DNA from: Kitasatospora aureofaciens
GTDB lineage: Bacteria; Actinomycetota; Actinomycetes; Streptomycetales; Streptomycetaceae
DNA: 64,000 nucleotides
Assembly: GCA_000720845.1 (NCBI GenBank)
Contig: JODU01000011.1
Span: 259,899 to 323,898, forward strand
Direction of reading: 5' to 3'
Shown: positions 19,724-28,866 of the stretch, in pieces
Numbering within the stretch: position 1 is the first letter of the stretch
Layout: each line of letters starts with the position of its first letter
Notes under the pieces: generated by a model
The model's input: only the letters and a program-made list of their open reading frames with translations
Database searches by the model: none
Told to the model about the DNA's origin: nothing
Translations under genes and position numbers: made by a program

Positions 19724-20761
19724 TCAGCGCAGCGATTCCCACAGGTCGGCGGCGTCCGGCTGGTCGGCCACCACCCGGTTGGGGTCCGAGGGGGCCGGCA
19801 GCACCGGCATCGTCAGCGTGCGTACGTCGTCCGCGGCGAGGTCCCCGAGGCTGCGGCCCAGGTTCATCAGCTCGCCGAGCGAGTCCAGGCCGGTGTCGGT
19901 GGTGAGGCTGCCGGTGAGGGCGTCGGCGACCTGGTAGAGCCTGGCGGGGTCGGCGAGCAGGTCGGTGGCGGAGATCTGTGCCAGCAGCGCCTTGACGAGC
20001 TTGTGCTGGAGCTCTATCCGGGCCAGGTCGCTGCCGCCCGCCAGCCCGTACCGGGTGCGGGCCAGGCCGAGGGCCTCGGTGCCGTCGAGGTGGTGGGTGC
20101 CGGCGTCCAGGTGCAGGTGGCTCTTGTCGTCGTCGATGTCGACGTCGGTGGTGACCGTGACCCCGCCGAGCGCGTCGACCAGGTCGGCGAAGCCGGAGAA
20201 GTCCACCTCGACGTAGTGGTCCATGCGCACGCCGCTGAGCGTCTCGACGGTCTTGACGGCGCAGACCGGCCCGCCCAGTTCGTAGGCGGTGTTGAACATC
20301 GCGCCGCCGGCCTCGCGAGTCGTACCGCCGGACGGCAGCGGGCAGGAGGGCCGTTCGACGAGCGTGTCGCGCGGGATGCTGACGACGGTGGCGGCGGTGC
20401 GGCCCGCGTCGAGGTGGACGACCATCGCCGTGTCCGAGCGGGCGCCCCCGCTGTCGCCGCCGCCGAGTTCACGGTTCTCCTCGCCGCTGCGCGAGTCGGA
20501 GCCGAGGACGAGGATGTTCAGCGCGCCGGTGGGCACCGGGGACGCGGACGGCGAGGCGGAGGGGACGGTGACCGGTCGCGCGGGACGGTCGTCTCCGAGC
20601 GCGCCGTTGATGTCGACGCTGGTGATGTTGCCGTTCAGGTGCCAGTAGGCCCAGCCCGCCGCCCCGGCGCCGAGCAGCAGGGCGCCGGCCAGGGCCAGGC
20701 AGGCCACCTTCAGGCCTTTGCGGCGGCCGCCGCGCCCGTCCTGTCCGCCTCGCGCCGCCAT
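19724..20761 (-). CDS. LytR-CpsA-Psr family cell-wall ligase
   Basis: 345 residues. Short basic cytoplasmic start, one membrane segment (VACLALAGALLLGAGAAGWA, about 19-38), then an extracellular LCP domain: ILVLGSDSRSG, SDTAMVVHLD, VVSIPRDTLV, YVEVDFSGFADLVDALGGV and the LARTRYG block. These proteins move polyprenyl-phosphate-linked glycopolymers onto peptidoglycan. A promoter fits 60-90 bases upstream. No glycopolymer genes are nearby, so the polymer is unknown. Confidence 0.92.
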   Translation of the reverse strand: MAARGGQDGRGGRRKGLKVACLALAGALLLGAGAAGWAYWHLNGNITSVDINGALGDDRPARPVTVPSASPSASPVPTGALNILVLGSDSRSGEENRELGGGDSGGARSDTAMVVHLDAGRTAATVVSIPRDTLVERPSCPLPSGGTTREAGGAMFNTAYELGGPVCAVKTVETLSGVRMDHYVEVDFSGFADLVDALGGVTVTTDVDIDDDKSHLHLDAGTHHLDGTEALGLARTRYGLAGGSDLARIELQHKLVKALLAQISATDLLADPARLYQVADALTGSLTTDTGLDSLGELMNLGRSLGDLAADDVRTLTMPVLPAPSDPNRVVADQPDAADLWESLR

Positions 20762-20820
20762 GCGTCAGCCCCCGCCCCTGCCGTCCGTCCGGGTCCCCAC
20801 CCGGATGCCCCGCCGGAAGG

Positions 20821-20849
20821 AACATAAGTCCGAATTATTGAAACTGGAA
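20821..20849 (-). promoter_or_regulatory. Likely promoter of the LCP gene
   Basis: Minus strand TTCCAG (20844-20849), 17 bases, TATGTT (20821-20826), in a locally AT-rich stretch 60 bases before the ATG. Confidence 0.5.
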
Positions 20850-20926
20850 CAGGTAGGCCGGGGTTCTGCGGAAATTCTCAGACTGGCGGCGATTCCCGGA
20901 CTGCCGGGCCTTCTCGGCCTGGCGGC

Positions 20927-21979
20927 TCATCCCTGCGCGGGCGGCGCGGTACTGCTGCGCACCTCCAGGCTGGTGGCCAGCTCCACCCGGGTCGCCGTCG
21001 AGGAGCCGTCGTCCCGCCCGAGGTCCAGCACCAGCCGGGCCGCCGCCTCGGCCATCTCCATCAGCGGCTGCCGTACGGTCGTCAGCGGCGGCCCCACCCA
21101 GCGCGCCACCGGCAGGTCGTCGAAGCCGACCACGCTCAGATCGTGCGGGATGCGCAGTCCCAGCTCGCGCGCGGCTTCGTACAGCCCGAGCGCCTGGAGG
21201 TCGTTGCCGGCGAAGACGGCGGTCGGCCGGTCCGGGCGGCGCAGCAGTTCCAGGCCCTGCCGGTAGCCGGCCTCGTGGTGGAAGTCGCCGGTCACGATCA
21301 GGCCGGGGTCGACCGGCAGGCCCGCCGTCTCCAGCGCCGCCCGGTAGCCGTCGACGCGGGCGCGGCTGCACATCATGCGGGTGGGCCCGCTGATCGCGCC
21401 GATGCGGGTGTGGCCGAGTTCGACCAGGTGCCGGGTGGCGGCGAGGCCGCCCTGCCAGTTGGTGGCGCCGATGGACGGCACGTCGGCGCCCGGGTCGCCG
21501 GCCGGGTCCATCACCACGAACGGGATGGAGCGGCTGGTGAGCAGGGCCCGCTGGGACTCGTCGAGGCCGGACAGGACCAGGATCACGCCGTGCGGGCGGC
21601 GGGCGGCGACCTGGTCGGCCCAGGTCCGGCCGGGGGTGAGGCGGCCCGCGCTCTCGGAGAGCACCACGCTGAGCCCGGCGTCCCTGGCCACGTTCTCCAC
21701 GCCGCGGATGACCTCCATCGCCCAGGCGCTCTCCAGCTCGTGGAAGACCAGGTCGATCAGGGGCGAGCGGGTCGACTCGGCCCGCCTGCGCCGGTAGCCG
21801 TGGACGCGGAGCAGCTCCTCGACGCGGGCCCGGGTCGACGGGGCCACGTCGGCACGGCCGTTGAGCACCTTCGAAACAGTCGGCGCCGACACACCGGCCT
21901 CACGCGCGATCTCCGCGAGGGTCGCGGTCTGGGCGGACCGCTTTTGCGTCCGGGTTTCAGCGGGCTGCGGGGATGTCAT
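20927..21979 (-). CDS. LacI-family transcriptional repressor
   Basis: 350 residues from ATG 21979. LacI helix-turn-helix at about 20-45 (ATLAEIAREAGVSAPTVSKV with hinge helix LLRVHGYRRR), then a periplasmic-binding-like sugar sensor (HGVILVLSG, FVVMDPAGDPG, VGFDDLPVARWVGPPLTTV). Such proteins usually control sugar uptake, but no transporter is next to it, so the target and inducer are unknown. Confidence 0.93.
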   Translation of the reverse strand: MTSPQPAETRTQKRSAQTATLAEIAREAGVSAPTVSKVLNGRADVAPSTRARVEELLRVHGYRRRRAESTRSPLIDLVFHELESAWAMEVIRGVENVARDAGLSVVLSESAGRLTPGRTWADQVAARRPHGVILVLSGLDESQRALLTSRSIPFVVMDPAGDPGADVPSIGATNWQGGLAATRHLVELGHTRIGAISGPTRMMCSRARVDGYRAALETAGLPVDPGLIVTGDFHHEAGYRQGLELLRRPDRPTAVFAGNDLQALGLYEAARELGLRIPHDLSVVGFDDLPVARWVGPPLTTVRQPLMEMAEAAARLVLDLGRDDGSSTATRVELATSLEVRSSTAPPAQG

Positions 21980-22063
21980 GGCGGCGATCGTAACCCCATG
22001 AGGCCACCTGACGAAGGGGTCGACGAACCGAAGGCCCACAAAACATTCGACCCGGACGTCGAA

Positions 22064-22354
22064 TCATTCGCCCCGACTGTCGTCGCCCTCGACGGACTCG
22101 ACGGACTCGACGGACTCGAACCGCCAACGGTGCACCGCCCGCGCCACCAGACCCCCGTCCGGTTCGGGCAGCTCCGGGAGTTCGGCGTCGTACGCGGCGT
22201 CCCACCAGGTGACGACGAGGACGCGGTCCTGCGGGGCGCGCAGGGTCTCCCGGCGCAGCGGCCGCAGCGGCAGCTCCTGCCGCCGCGCCCAGGCCAGCAG
22301 CTCATCGCCCCGGCCGGGCACGGCCCGCGCCTCCCACATCAGCGCGACGGTCAC
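22064..22354 (-). CDS. Small hypothetical protein coupled to tsaD
   Basis: 96 residues from GTG 22354, overlapping the tsaD stop by 4 bases (GTGA). The core, from [20 protein letters not shown] to [10 protein letters not shown], looks like a small antibiotic-biosynthesis-monooxygenase-like (dimeric alpha-beta barrel) fold, which is inference. The C-terminus carries a Ser-Val-Glu triplet three times (VESVESVE), encoded by a 9-bp tandem DNA repeat. Its translational coupling suggests it has long been part of the tsaB-rimI-tsaD operon. Confidence 0.65.
   Translation of the reverse strand: MTVALMWEARAVPGRGDELLAWARRQELPLRPLRRETLRAPQDRVLVVTWWDAAYDAELPELPEPDGGLVARAVHRWRFESVESVESVEGDDSRGE
22088..22119. 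repeat. 9-bp tandem repeat inside a coding region
   Basis: Three exact head-to-tail copies of CTCGACGGA (22088-22114) plus a partial fourth. In frame, so copy-number changes would add or remove three residues. Confidence 0.9.
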
Positions 22355-23475
22355 GAGTAGAGGTTCTCCTTGCTGACCTCGTGCACGTGGTCGTGCGTGT
22401 GCGTGTGCGTGTGGCCGAGCCCCCGTCCCGGCACGTGCGGATCGGTCACCGGGAGGGAGGAGTCCGCCGAGAGGTCCCAGTCGGAGGCGGCCCGGTTCCG
22501 GGCGACCATCTCGGCGCCGAGCGCGGCGACCATCGCGCCGTTGTCCGTGCACAGCTTGGGGCGGGGCACCCGCAGCCGGATCCCGGCCGCCTCGCAGCGC
22601 TCCTGGGCCAGCGCCCGCAGCCGCGAGTTGGCCGCCACGCCGCCGCCGATCATCAGGTGGTCGACGCCCTCGTCCTTGCAGGCCCGCACGGCCTTGCGGG
22701 TCAGCACGTCCACGACCGCCTCCTGGAAGGAGGCCGACACGTCGCGCACCGGCACCTCCTCCCCCGCCGCCCGCTTCGCCTCGATCCAGCGGGCCACGGC
22801 CGTCTTCAGACCGGAGAAGGAGAAGTCGTACGCCGGGTCGCGCGGGCCGGTCAGGCCGCGCGGGAAAGCGATGGCGTCCGGGTCGCCCTCGCGCGCGTAC
22901 CGGTCGATGACCGGGCCGCCGGGGAAGCCCAGGTTCAGCACGCGGGCGATCTTGTCGAACGCCTCGCCGGCCGCGTCGTCGATGGTGGCGCCCAGCGGGC
23001 GGACGTCGGAGGTGATGTCCGTGGACAGGAGCAGGGAGGAGTGCCCGCCGGAGACCAGCAGGGCCATCGTCGGCTCGGGCAGCGCACCGTGTTCGAGCTG
23101 GTCGACGCAGATGTGCGAGGCGAGGTGATTGACGCCGTACAGCGGCTTGCCGAGGGCGTAGGCGTACGCCTTCGCCGCCGAGACGCCGACCAGCAGGGCG
23201 CCCGCGAGGCCGGGACCCGCGGTGACGGCGATGCCGTCGAGGTCGCGCGCGCTCACCCCCGCCTCCTTGAGGGCGCGCTCGATGGTCGGAACCATCGCCT
23301 CCAGGTGGGCGCGGCTCGCCACCTCCGGAACGACACCGCCGAAGCGGGCGTGCTCGTCGACGCTGGAGGCGACGGCGTCGGCCAGCAGGGTGGTGCCGCG
23401 CACGACACCGACGCCGGTCTCGTCGCAGGAGGTCTCGATCCCCAGCACGAGAGGCTCGTCGCGTGAGTCAGCCAT
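22351..23475 (-). CDS. tsaD: tRNA N6-threonylcarbamoyladenosine transferase TsaD
   Basis: 374 residues. Transfers threonylcarbamoyl from TC-AMP to A37 of ANN-decoding tRNAs with TsaB and Tsa[16 protein letters not shown] begins the ASKHA fold, and the metal ligands are His117 and His121 in [19 protein letters not shown] and SGGHSSLLL are also present. The last 25 residues are unusual: [11 protein letters not shown] puts six His at alternating positions 355-365. The start overlaps the rimI stop by 8 bases, and its own stop overlaps the next gene by 4. Confidence 0.98.
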   Translation of the reverse strand: MADSRDEPLVLGIETSCDETGVGVVRGTTLLADAVASSVDEHARFGGVVPEVASRAHLEAMVPTIERALKEAGVSARDLDGIAVTAGPGLAGALLVGVSAAKAYAYALGKPLYGVNHLASHICVDQLEHGALPEPTMALLVSGGHSSLLLSTDITSDVRPLGATIDDAAGEAFDKIARVLNLGFPGGPVIDRYAREGDPDAIAFPRGLTGPRDPAYDFSFSGLKTAVARWIEAKRAAGEEVPVRDVSASFQEAVVDVLTRKAVRACKDEGVDHLMIGGGVAANSRLRALAQERCEAAGIRLRVPRPKLCTDNGAMVAALGAEMVARNRAASDWDLSADSSLPVTDPHVPGRGLGHTHTHTHDHVHEVSKENLYS

Positions 23476-24001
23476 GGTTCTCGGTTCCTCGTTCGGTTCC
23501 CGGTACGGAGGTGGACGGGTCGGTCAGGCGCATCACCAGGGCGTCCACGTTCCCCGGCTGGTAGTAGCCGCGTCTGAAGCCGATGGGCTCGAAGCCGAAG
23601 CGCTCGTACAGCCGCTGGGCGCGGGTGTTGTCCACCCGGCACTCCAGGAGCACCTCGGTGCACTCGAAGTCGGTCGCCGCGCGGAGCAGCTCGGTCAGCA
23701 GCCGCGCGCCGAGGCCGGTGCCCCAGTGGTCGCGGGCGACGGCGATGGTCTGCACGTCGGCCTGCTCCCCGGAGGTGACCAGACCCGCGTAGCCGACGAC
23801 CTGACCGGCCTCCTCGGCGACGAGGTAGCGCCGGGTCGCCCCGGGCCCGCGCGCGTGCGCCAGCTCGGACCAGAACATCCCCCGCGACCAGGCGTCCTCC
23901 GGGAACAGCTCCCGCTCCATGCGCAGCACGGGGTCGATGTCCCACCAGCGCATCTCGCGCAGTACGGCGGGTGCGGACTCGGCGGTGGCTGGCTCGGTCA
24001 C
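23468..24001 (-). CDS. rimI: Ribosomal-protein-alanine N-acetyltransferase RimI
   Basis: 177 residues from GTG 24001, which overlaps the tsaB stop by 4 bases (GTGA). GNAT fold: [19 protein letters not shown] at the N-terminus, [20 protein letters not shown] as the acetyl-CoA pyrophosphate loop (RDHWGTGLG) and [20 protein letters not shown] at the C-terminus. RimI acetylates the N-terminal Ala of S18; in actinobacteria the range may be wider. It sits between tsaB and tsaD as in many bacteria. Confidence 0.95.
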   Translation of the reverse strand: MTEPATAESAPAVLREMRWWDIDPVLRMERELFPEDAWSRGMFWSELAHARGPGATRRYLVAEEAGQVVGYAGLVTSGEQADVQTIAVARDHWGTGLGARLLTELLRAATDFECTEVLLECRVDNTRAQRLYERFGFEPIGFRRGYYQPGNVDALVMRLTDPSTSVPGTERGTENHG

Positions 24002-24651
24002 TTGGGGGTGACCACCTTGTAGTTCTTGGGGACCTGGGCGTCGGGCCGGCGCAGGTAGAGCGGACGGGGCGCGGGAAGCTCCTCCCCCGCCGCCAGCTTC
24101 TCGGCGGCCAGCCGGGCCAGGGCGGCGGCGGACACGTGCTCCGGCTCGTGCGCCCGGGGGAAGGTGTCCGGGTACAGCAGCGCGCCCGCGCCGACCGCCG
24201 GGAGCCCGGCCACCTGCTCGGCGATGTCGGCGGGACGGTCGACGGCCGGGTCGGTGAGGCGGGTGCGGGAGTCGGCGTACCGCGCCCAGTAGACCTCTTT
24301 TCGGCGGGCGTCGGTCGCCACCACGAAGGGGCCCTCCAGGTCGGCGGCGAAGGCGAGGCCGTCCAGCGTGCACACGCCGTGAACGGGCACGCCGAGCGCG
24401 AGCCCGAAGGCGTCCGCGGTCATCAGACCGACGCGCAGCCCCGTGTACGGGCCGGGGCCGATGCCGGCGACGATGCCAGTGACGGCGTCGAGCCGCAGAC
24501 CGGCCTCGGCGAGCACCCGGTCCACGGCGGGCAGCAGCAGCTCACCGTGCCGACGTGCGTCGACCTGGCTCGACGAGGCGATGACGTCCGTACCGTCGTG
24601 CAGCGCGACGGTGACGGCGGGCGTGGCGGTATCCAGAGCGAGCAAGAGCAC
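23998..24651 (-). CDS. tsaB: tRNA t6A37 biosynthesis protein TsaB
   Basis: 217 residues from GTG 24651. The ASKHA-fold scaffold of the t6A complex: LLLALDTATPAVTVAL and VAGIGPGPYTGLRVGLMTA are diagnostic. TAGGCT ends 6 bases before the start and no ribosome site is visible, so the operon tsaB-rimI-tsaD-(small gene) probably begins with a leaderless mRNA. Confidence 0.96.
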   Translation of the reverse strand: MLLLALDTATPAVTVALHDGTDVIASSSQVDARRHGELLLPAVDRVLAEAGLRLDAVTGIVAGIGPGPYTGLRVGLMTADAFGLALGVPVHGVCTLDGLAFAADLEGPFVVATDARRKEVYWARYADSRTRLTDPAVDRPADIAEQVAGLPAVGAGALLYPDTFPRAHEPEHVSAAALARLAAEKLAAGEELPAPRPLYLRRPDAQVPKNYKVVTPK

Positions 24652-24832
24652 GCAAACAGCCTACGGCGCCGCGGGACCCACGTCGGACGCCCTGTGGACA
24701 ACCCGGCCGTCCCGCCCCCTTCACCCCGTGTCGCACACCGCGTTCGCCCGCTCACGTACTGCTACCGTCGCCCGCAGCGGACGCGGGTCGCGCGAGGCGG
24801 AACGCACGGGTACGACGACGAGGTGGTCGCCA

Positions 24833-25387
24833 GTGGCAAGCAGCAGCGCCGGTATCGTCACCGGCCTCACCACGGCGGCCCTCGTGACCGTCGGCGCCCT
24901 CGCCCACCAGGCGTCCGTCAGCGCCCCGGCCGACCTCGGCCGCATCCACGCCACCAGCAGCCCCGCCCCGGGCGCCGCCAAGGCGCCGCGCGACCGGCGG
25001 CACCCGGACGCCCTGCCCGCGGGGTCCGGAACGGGTGAACGGGTGGTGTACTCGGTGGACGACGACCGCGTGTGGCTGGTCGGCCCCGGGAACAAGGTGC
25101 GGCGCACCTTCGAGGTCACGCCCAGTACGGTCGATCCGGCCCCGGGCGCCTACACGGTCACGTCCCGGTCCAACCGGATCACCGGGTCCGACGGCGTCCC
25201 GGTCGAGCACGTGGTGCGCTTCACCGGCGCCCAAGGGGTGGCCATCGGGTTCAGCGCGGCGGTCGACGGCTCGACGGCCGCGCCCGACCCGGACCGGCCC
25301 GCCGGCGGCATCCGCGAATCCCGCGCGGACGGCGACGCGATGTGGAAGTTCGCGACGATCGGGCGACAGGTCGTCGTCGTCCCCTGA
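24833..25387 (+). CDS. Exported protein resembling an L,D-transpeptidase domain without the catalytic motif
   Basis: 184 residues from GTG 24833 (GAGGTGG upstream). A hydrophobic segment at 6-25 (AGIVTGLTTAALVTVGALAH) looks like a signal peptide or anchor, followed by a Pro/Ala linker. The last 110 residues follow the order of a YkuD domain: ERVVYSVDDDRVWLVG, then TFEVTPST, GAYTVTSRS, VAIGFSAAVDG and DAMWKFATIGRQVVVVP. The usual His and the Ser-His-Gly-Cys motif are absent; GGIRESRADGDAMW stands where it should be. I infer an inactive cell-wall-binding relative. The family assignment is tentative. Confidence 0.6.
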   Translation: MASSSAGIVTGLTTAALVTVGALAHQASVSAPADLGRIHATSSPAPGAAKAPRDRRHPDALPAGSGTGERVVYSVDDDRVWLVGPGNKVRRTFEVTPSTVDPAPGAYTVTSRSNRITGSDGVPVEHVVRFTGAQGVAIGFSAAVDGSTAAPDPDRPAGGIRESRADGDAMWKFATIGRQVVVVP

Positions 25388-25398
25388 CGGGGTGTGCC

Positions 25399-25590
25399 TC
25401 AGGCGGCCTCGCGGTGGCCCCGGTCGTCGCGGACCGGACCGCACGCCTCCGGCTCGGGAGCGCGGGGCGGCGTCGAGACCGCCGTCGCGGCGGCGCAGGA
25501 GGCGAGCAGGTCGCGCATCGACACCGCGGCGGGCGCGGTCGGCTGGGACCTCCGGCGGCCCTGCGGCTGGGCCTGGGACGTGGACGACAT
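25399..25590 (-). CDS. 63-residue protein with a palindromic promoter site
   Basis: Starts MSSTSQAQPQGRRRSQPT at ATG 25590 behind a good GGAGG. The middle, SMRDLLASCAAATAVSTPP, is helical, with one Cys there and another in EPEACGPV. No signal peptide. A 16-bp palindrome overlaps its likely -10 (25622-25637). It converges on the YkuD-like gene with only 11 bp between stops. I do not recognise a function; the presence of an operator and ribosome site argues that it is real. Confidence 0.6.
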   Translation of the reverse strand: MSSTSQAQPQGRRRSQPTAPAAVSMRDLLASCAAATAVSTPPRAPEPEACGPVRDDRGHREAA

Positions 25591-25621
25591 GGACGCCTCC
25601 TGAAGCTCGGGGGCGGGCGCA

Positions 25622-25637
25622 GTAAGGCATGCCTAAC
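25622..25637. promoter_or_regulatory. Palindromic operator, DtxR/IdeR-like in part
   Basis: GTAAGGCATGCCTAAC is a 16-bp inverted repeat with one mismatched pair. It overlaps TAGTTA, a fair -10 for the 63-residue gene. TTAGG/CCTTA halves recall iron boxes, but the spacing is shorter than the 19-bp IdeR consensus, so the regulator is uncertain. Confidence 0.5.
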
Positions 25638-25736
25638 TACGAACTGAGTACCATGTGACCACGCGCGAGACCCCGAGCGCAATCTTTTGCCGACGTCCTG
25701 TCGGAAAATCCCGCGGCAGGGGCGCCGCCGGGCGGC

Positions 25737-26279
25737 TCAGCCGGCGAGGACGCTGACGTCGGCCGTGACCCACCGCTCGCCGAGGCCGGTCACCGTCACG
25801 TGCCGCACCTCGTCGGTGGTGTCGCCGACGGCCCGGTCGATGCGGACCCGCAGCCGGTCCTCGGTCAGCTCCTCGACCTTGCCCTCGCCCCACTCGACCA
25901 CGATCACCGAGTCGGACAGGGAGACGTCGAGGTCGAGGTCCTCCATCTCGTCCAGCCCGCCGGACAGCCGGTAGGCGTCCACGTGGACGAGCGGCGGACC
26001 GTCGCCGAGCGGCGGGTGCACGCGGGCGATCACGAAGGTCGGGGAGGTCACGGCGCCCCGCACGTCGAGGCCCTCGCCGAGCCCCCGGGTCAGCGTCGTC
26101 TTGCCCGCGCCCAGCTCCCCGCTGAGCATCACCAGGTCACCGGCGCGCAGCAGCTTGGCGAGCCTGCGGCCCAGTTCCCGCATCTGCTCGGGCGAGGTGA
26201 CGGTGATTTCGACGTCGGGCGCGGACTCGGCGGGCCGGGAGGGCTCAGCCGGGCCCTGCGCTGCTGCTGGTGCTTCCAT
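25737..26279 (-). CDS. tsaE: tRNA t6A37 biosynthesis ATPase TsaE
   Basis: 180 residues from ATG 26279, which lies inside the end of the hydrolase gene (35-base overlap). Walker A GELGAGKTT with Lys60, switch region SPTFVIARVH and VHVDAYRLSG, and EWGE near 130 define TsaE, which drives the TsaB-TsaD cycle. The Ala/Pro-rich first 22 residues are an extension. It is separated from tsaB by the YkuD-like gene and the 63-residue ORF. Confidence 0.96.
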   Translation of the reverse strand: MEAPAAAQGPAEPSRPAESAPDVEITVTSPEQMRELGRRLAKLLRAGDLVMLSGELGAGKTTLTRGLGEGLDVRGAVTSPTFVIARVHPPLGDGPPLVHVDAYRLSGGLDEMEDLDLDVSLSDSVIVVEWGEGKVEELTEDRLRVRIDRAVGDTTDEVRHVTVTGLGERWVTADVSVLAG

Positions 26280-27504
26280 AGCCGTCCACGGTAGTCGCTG
26301 CCGGCACGGCGCCCGCGCGGGCGAGCAGGTCGGCGAGGCGGTCGGTGACCAGCTCGGGGTGCTCCAGCATCACCAGGTGCCCCGCGTCGGGGACGAGCAC
26401 CAGCTCCGCGTCCGGCAGCAGGCCGGCGATCGCCTCGCTGTGCTCGCTCGGCGTCACCAGGTCCCGCACCCCGGCCAGGACCAGCACCGGCAGACCGGTG
26501 AAGTGGGCGAGGGCCTCGGTCTTGTCGTGGTCGTTGAAGGCCGGGTAGTACTCGGCGACGACGTCGATCGGCGTCGACTCGATCATCCGCTCGGCGAACC
26601 GGGCCACGGCCGGGTCCACGTCCCGGGACGCGAACGAGTACCGCTTGATGATCCCGGCGAACAGGTCCGCCGTCGCCCGCCGGCCCCGCTCCACCAGCTC
26701 CGCCCGCTGCCCCAGCGCCTTGAGCACGCCCGGCAGCACCCGCCGCACCGCGTTGACGCCCGCCACCGGAAGCCCGAAGTTGACCTCGCCGAGCCGCCCC
26801 GACGAGGTACCGACGAGGGCGACGGCGACGACGCGCTCGCGGATCAGGCCGGGGAAGGCGTCGGCCAGCGCCATCACGGTCATGCCGCCCATGGAGTGCC
26901 CGACCAGCACGATCGGGCCCTCGGGCGCCGCCGCGTCGATGACGGCCTTCAGGTCGCGGCCCAGCTCCTCGATGCTGACCGGCCGGTCGTCCCGCGTCTG
27001 GGCCACGCCCCGCCCGGACCGGCCGTGGCTGCGCTGGTCCCAGTAGACGCTGCGGACGACGCCCCGGAGGGCCGCCCGCTGGAAGTGCCAGGAGTCCTGG
27101 TTCAGGCAGTAGCCGTGGCTGAAGACGACGGTGACGGGCGCGGGCTCCTTGCGGCCGAACAGCCGCCTGCGGCGCGGGGCGCGGTCGGCCTCGGCCTCCG
27201 GGTCGAGGTCGTCGACCTCGTAGTACAGCTCGGTGCCGTCCTCGGCGTACGCCTTGCCCGGGGTGCCGCGCAGTCCGCCGTAGGGGCCCGCCGAGTCGAG
27301 GGCGAGACGGGCCTTGCGGCGCATGCCGCGGCCGACGGTGAGCCGTTCTATCGCCACGCCGGCCGCGGCCCCCGCCGCGACCACGCCTATCGCGACCCCG
27401 GCGATGCCGGTCGCCCGGCGCCAGCCGCCGGCGGCGGCCTCGGTGGCGGCCTCCGTGGCGGAGGCGACGGCCGCCACGACGGCCTCCCCGCTGCGCTCGC
27501 TCAC
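26245..27504 (-). CDS. Alpha/beta hydrolase
   Basis: 419 residues from GTG 27504, chosen because GAGGAG is 8 bases upstream; GTG 27510 is too close. A membrane-prone N-terminus (RATGIAGVAIGVVAAGAAAG) precedes a basic linker and a hydrolase domain: oxyanion loop FSHGYCLNQDSW, nucleophile VGHSMGGMT, Asp in AGVRDLVTPSEH and His in PDAGHLVMLEHPE. The substrate is unknown. It lies between alr and tsaE in actinobacterial genomes and overlaps tsaE, so they are probably expressed together. Confidence 0.9.
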   Translation of the reverse strand: MSERSGEAVVAAVASATEAATEAAAGGWRRATGIAGVAIGVVAAGAAAGVAIERLTVGRGMRRKARLALDSAGPYGGLRGTPGKAYAEDGTELYYEVDDLDPEAEADRAPRRRRLFGRKEPAPVTVVFSHGYCLNQDSWHFQRAALRGVVRSVYWDQRSHGRSGRGVAQTRDDRPVSIEELGRDLKAVIDAAAPEGPIVLVGHSMGGMTVMALADAFPGLIRERVVAVALVGTSSGRLGEVNFGLPVAGVNAVRRVLPGVLKALGQRAELVERGRRATADLFAGIIKRYSFASRDVDPAVARFAERMIESTPIDVVAEYYPAFNDHDKTEALAHFTGLPVLVLAGVRDLVTPSEHSEAIAGLLPDAELVLVPDAGHLVMLEHPELVTDRLADLLARAGAVPAATTVDGYGSTSSSAGPG

Positions 27505-27608
27505 GTACACCGCTCCTCTTCACCGGGTCTCGCCGGGTTCACCGGGCCGCTGTGCGCCTGCCCGCTGCCGATCGCTGTTTCACCTGGACGCGCGTCGGTA
27601 CGGACCGG

Positions 27609-28778
27609 TCACTCGTTGACGTAGACGCGCGGAACGCGGCTTCCGATCCGGGTGACGATCTCGTACGCGATGGTGCCCGCCGCCTGGGCCCAGTCCTCGG
27701 CGGTGGGCTCGCCGCGGTCGCCGGGCCCGAACAGCACCGCCTCGGCGCCCGGCTCGGGCCGGTCCCCGCCCAGGTCGACGACGAACTGGTCCATCGCGAT
27801 CCGCCCCGCGACCGTGCGCCACTTGCCGCCGACCAGGACGGGGCCGGTGGAGGAGGCGTGGCGCGGGACACCGTCCGCGTAGCCGAGCGGGACGAGGCCG
27901 AGGGTGGTCTCGCCGGGGGTGGTGTAGTGGTGCCCGTAGCTGACGCCGTGACCGCCGGGGACCTGCTTGACCAGGGCCAGCGAGGCGGCCAGCGTCATCA
28001 CGGGGCGCAGTCCGAAGTCGGCCGGGGTGCCGATCTCCGGGCTGGGCGAGACGCCGTACATCGCGATGCCGGGCCGTACGAGGTCGAAGTGGGCGTCGGG
28101 GAGGGTGAGGGTGGCCGGCGAGTTGGCGATGTGCCGCACCTCGGGGCGCAGCCCCTGCCGCTCGGCGTACGCGGTCATCTCCCGGAAGCGGGTGAGCTGC
28201 GCGGCGATGGAGGGGTGGCCGGGCTCGTCGGCGCAGGCGAAGTGGGACCAGAGCCCGGTGACCCGCAGCAGCCCGTCCCCCTCGGCGCGCAGGGCGGCCC
28301 CGACCAGCTCCTCCCAGTCCTCGCCGGGCTGGCAGCCGCCCCGGCCGAGCCCGGTGTCGGCCTTCAGTTGCACGCGCGCGGGCACGCCGACCGCCCGTGC
28401 CGCCTCGGTGACCGCGTCCATGGCCCACATTCCGCCGACGGACACGTCGAGACGGGCCTCGACCGCCTCCCGCCAGGGCCCGCCGGGCGTCCACAGCCAG
28501 CACATGACACGTACGTCGTCCGGCAGTCCGGCCTCCGCCGACCGCAGGGCGAGGGCCTCCTGCGGGGTGGCGGTGCCGAGCCAGGTCGCGCCCGCCTCGA
28601 CGGCCGCGCGGGCGCAGGGGAGGGCGCCGTGACCGTAGGCGTCCGCCTTGACGACGGCCATGAGAGCCGCCCCGGGGGCCCGTTCGCGCAGGGCGCGGAC
28701 GTTGGCCCGCAGGGCGGCCAGGTCGATCTCGGCCCGGGCGCGCAGTACCGCGTCCCGCCGAGCAGCTGTCTCACTCAT
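27609..28778 (-). CDS. alr: Alanine racemase
   Basis: 389 residues; PLP-dependent interconversion of L- and D-Ala for peptidoglycan. The PLP Lys44 is in [12 protein letters not shown], the second catalytic base Tyr in [15 protein letters not shown], and [12 protein letters not shown] is the family block near the C-terminus. ATG 28778 has GGGGG upstream. First of the alr-hydrolase-tsaE run; divergent from acpS with 88 bp between. Confidence 0.97.
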   Translation of the reverse strand: MSETAARRDAVLRARAEIDLAALRANVRALRERAPGAALMAVVKADAYGHGALPCARAAVEAGATWLGTATPQEALALRSAEAGLPDDVRVMCWLWTPGGPWREAVEARLDVSVGGMWAMDAVTEAARAVGVPARVQLKADTGLGRGGCQPGEDWEELVGAALRAEGDGLLRVTGLWSHFACADEPGHPSIAAQLTRFREMTAYAERQGLRPEVRHIANSPATLTLPDAHFDLVRPGIAMYGVSPSPEIGTPADFGLRPVMTLAASLALVKQVPGGHGVSYGHHYTTPGETTLGLVPLGYADGVPRHASSTGPVLVGGKWRTVAGRIAMDQFVVDLGGDRPEPGAEAVLFGPGDRGEPTAEDWAQAAGTIAYEIVTRIGSRVPRVYVNE

Positions 28779-28866
28779 CGTGCCCCCAGTCTCTCAGAGC
28801 GCCCGGCCGCCCCCGCCCCGCGCCGCCCGCAAGTGGTTCCCGCCCGCAGTGGTTAGGGTGCCCGGC

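Noticed and set aside
22384..22412. GTGCGT-rich stretch as a possible microsatellite or Z-DNA region
   Set aside because: It is explained by the His-Thr codons of the tsaD tail; kept only as a remark on that tail.
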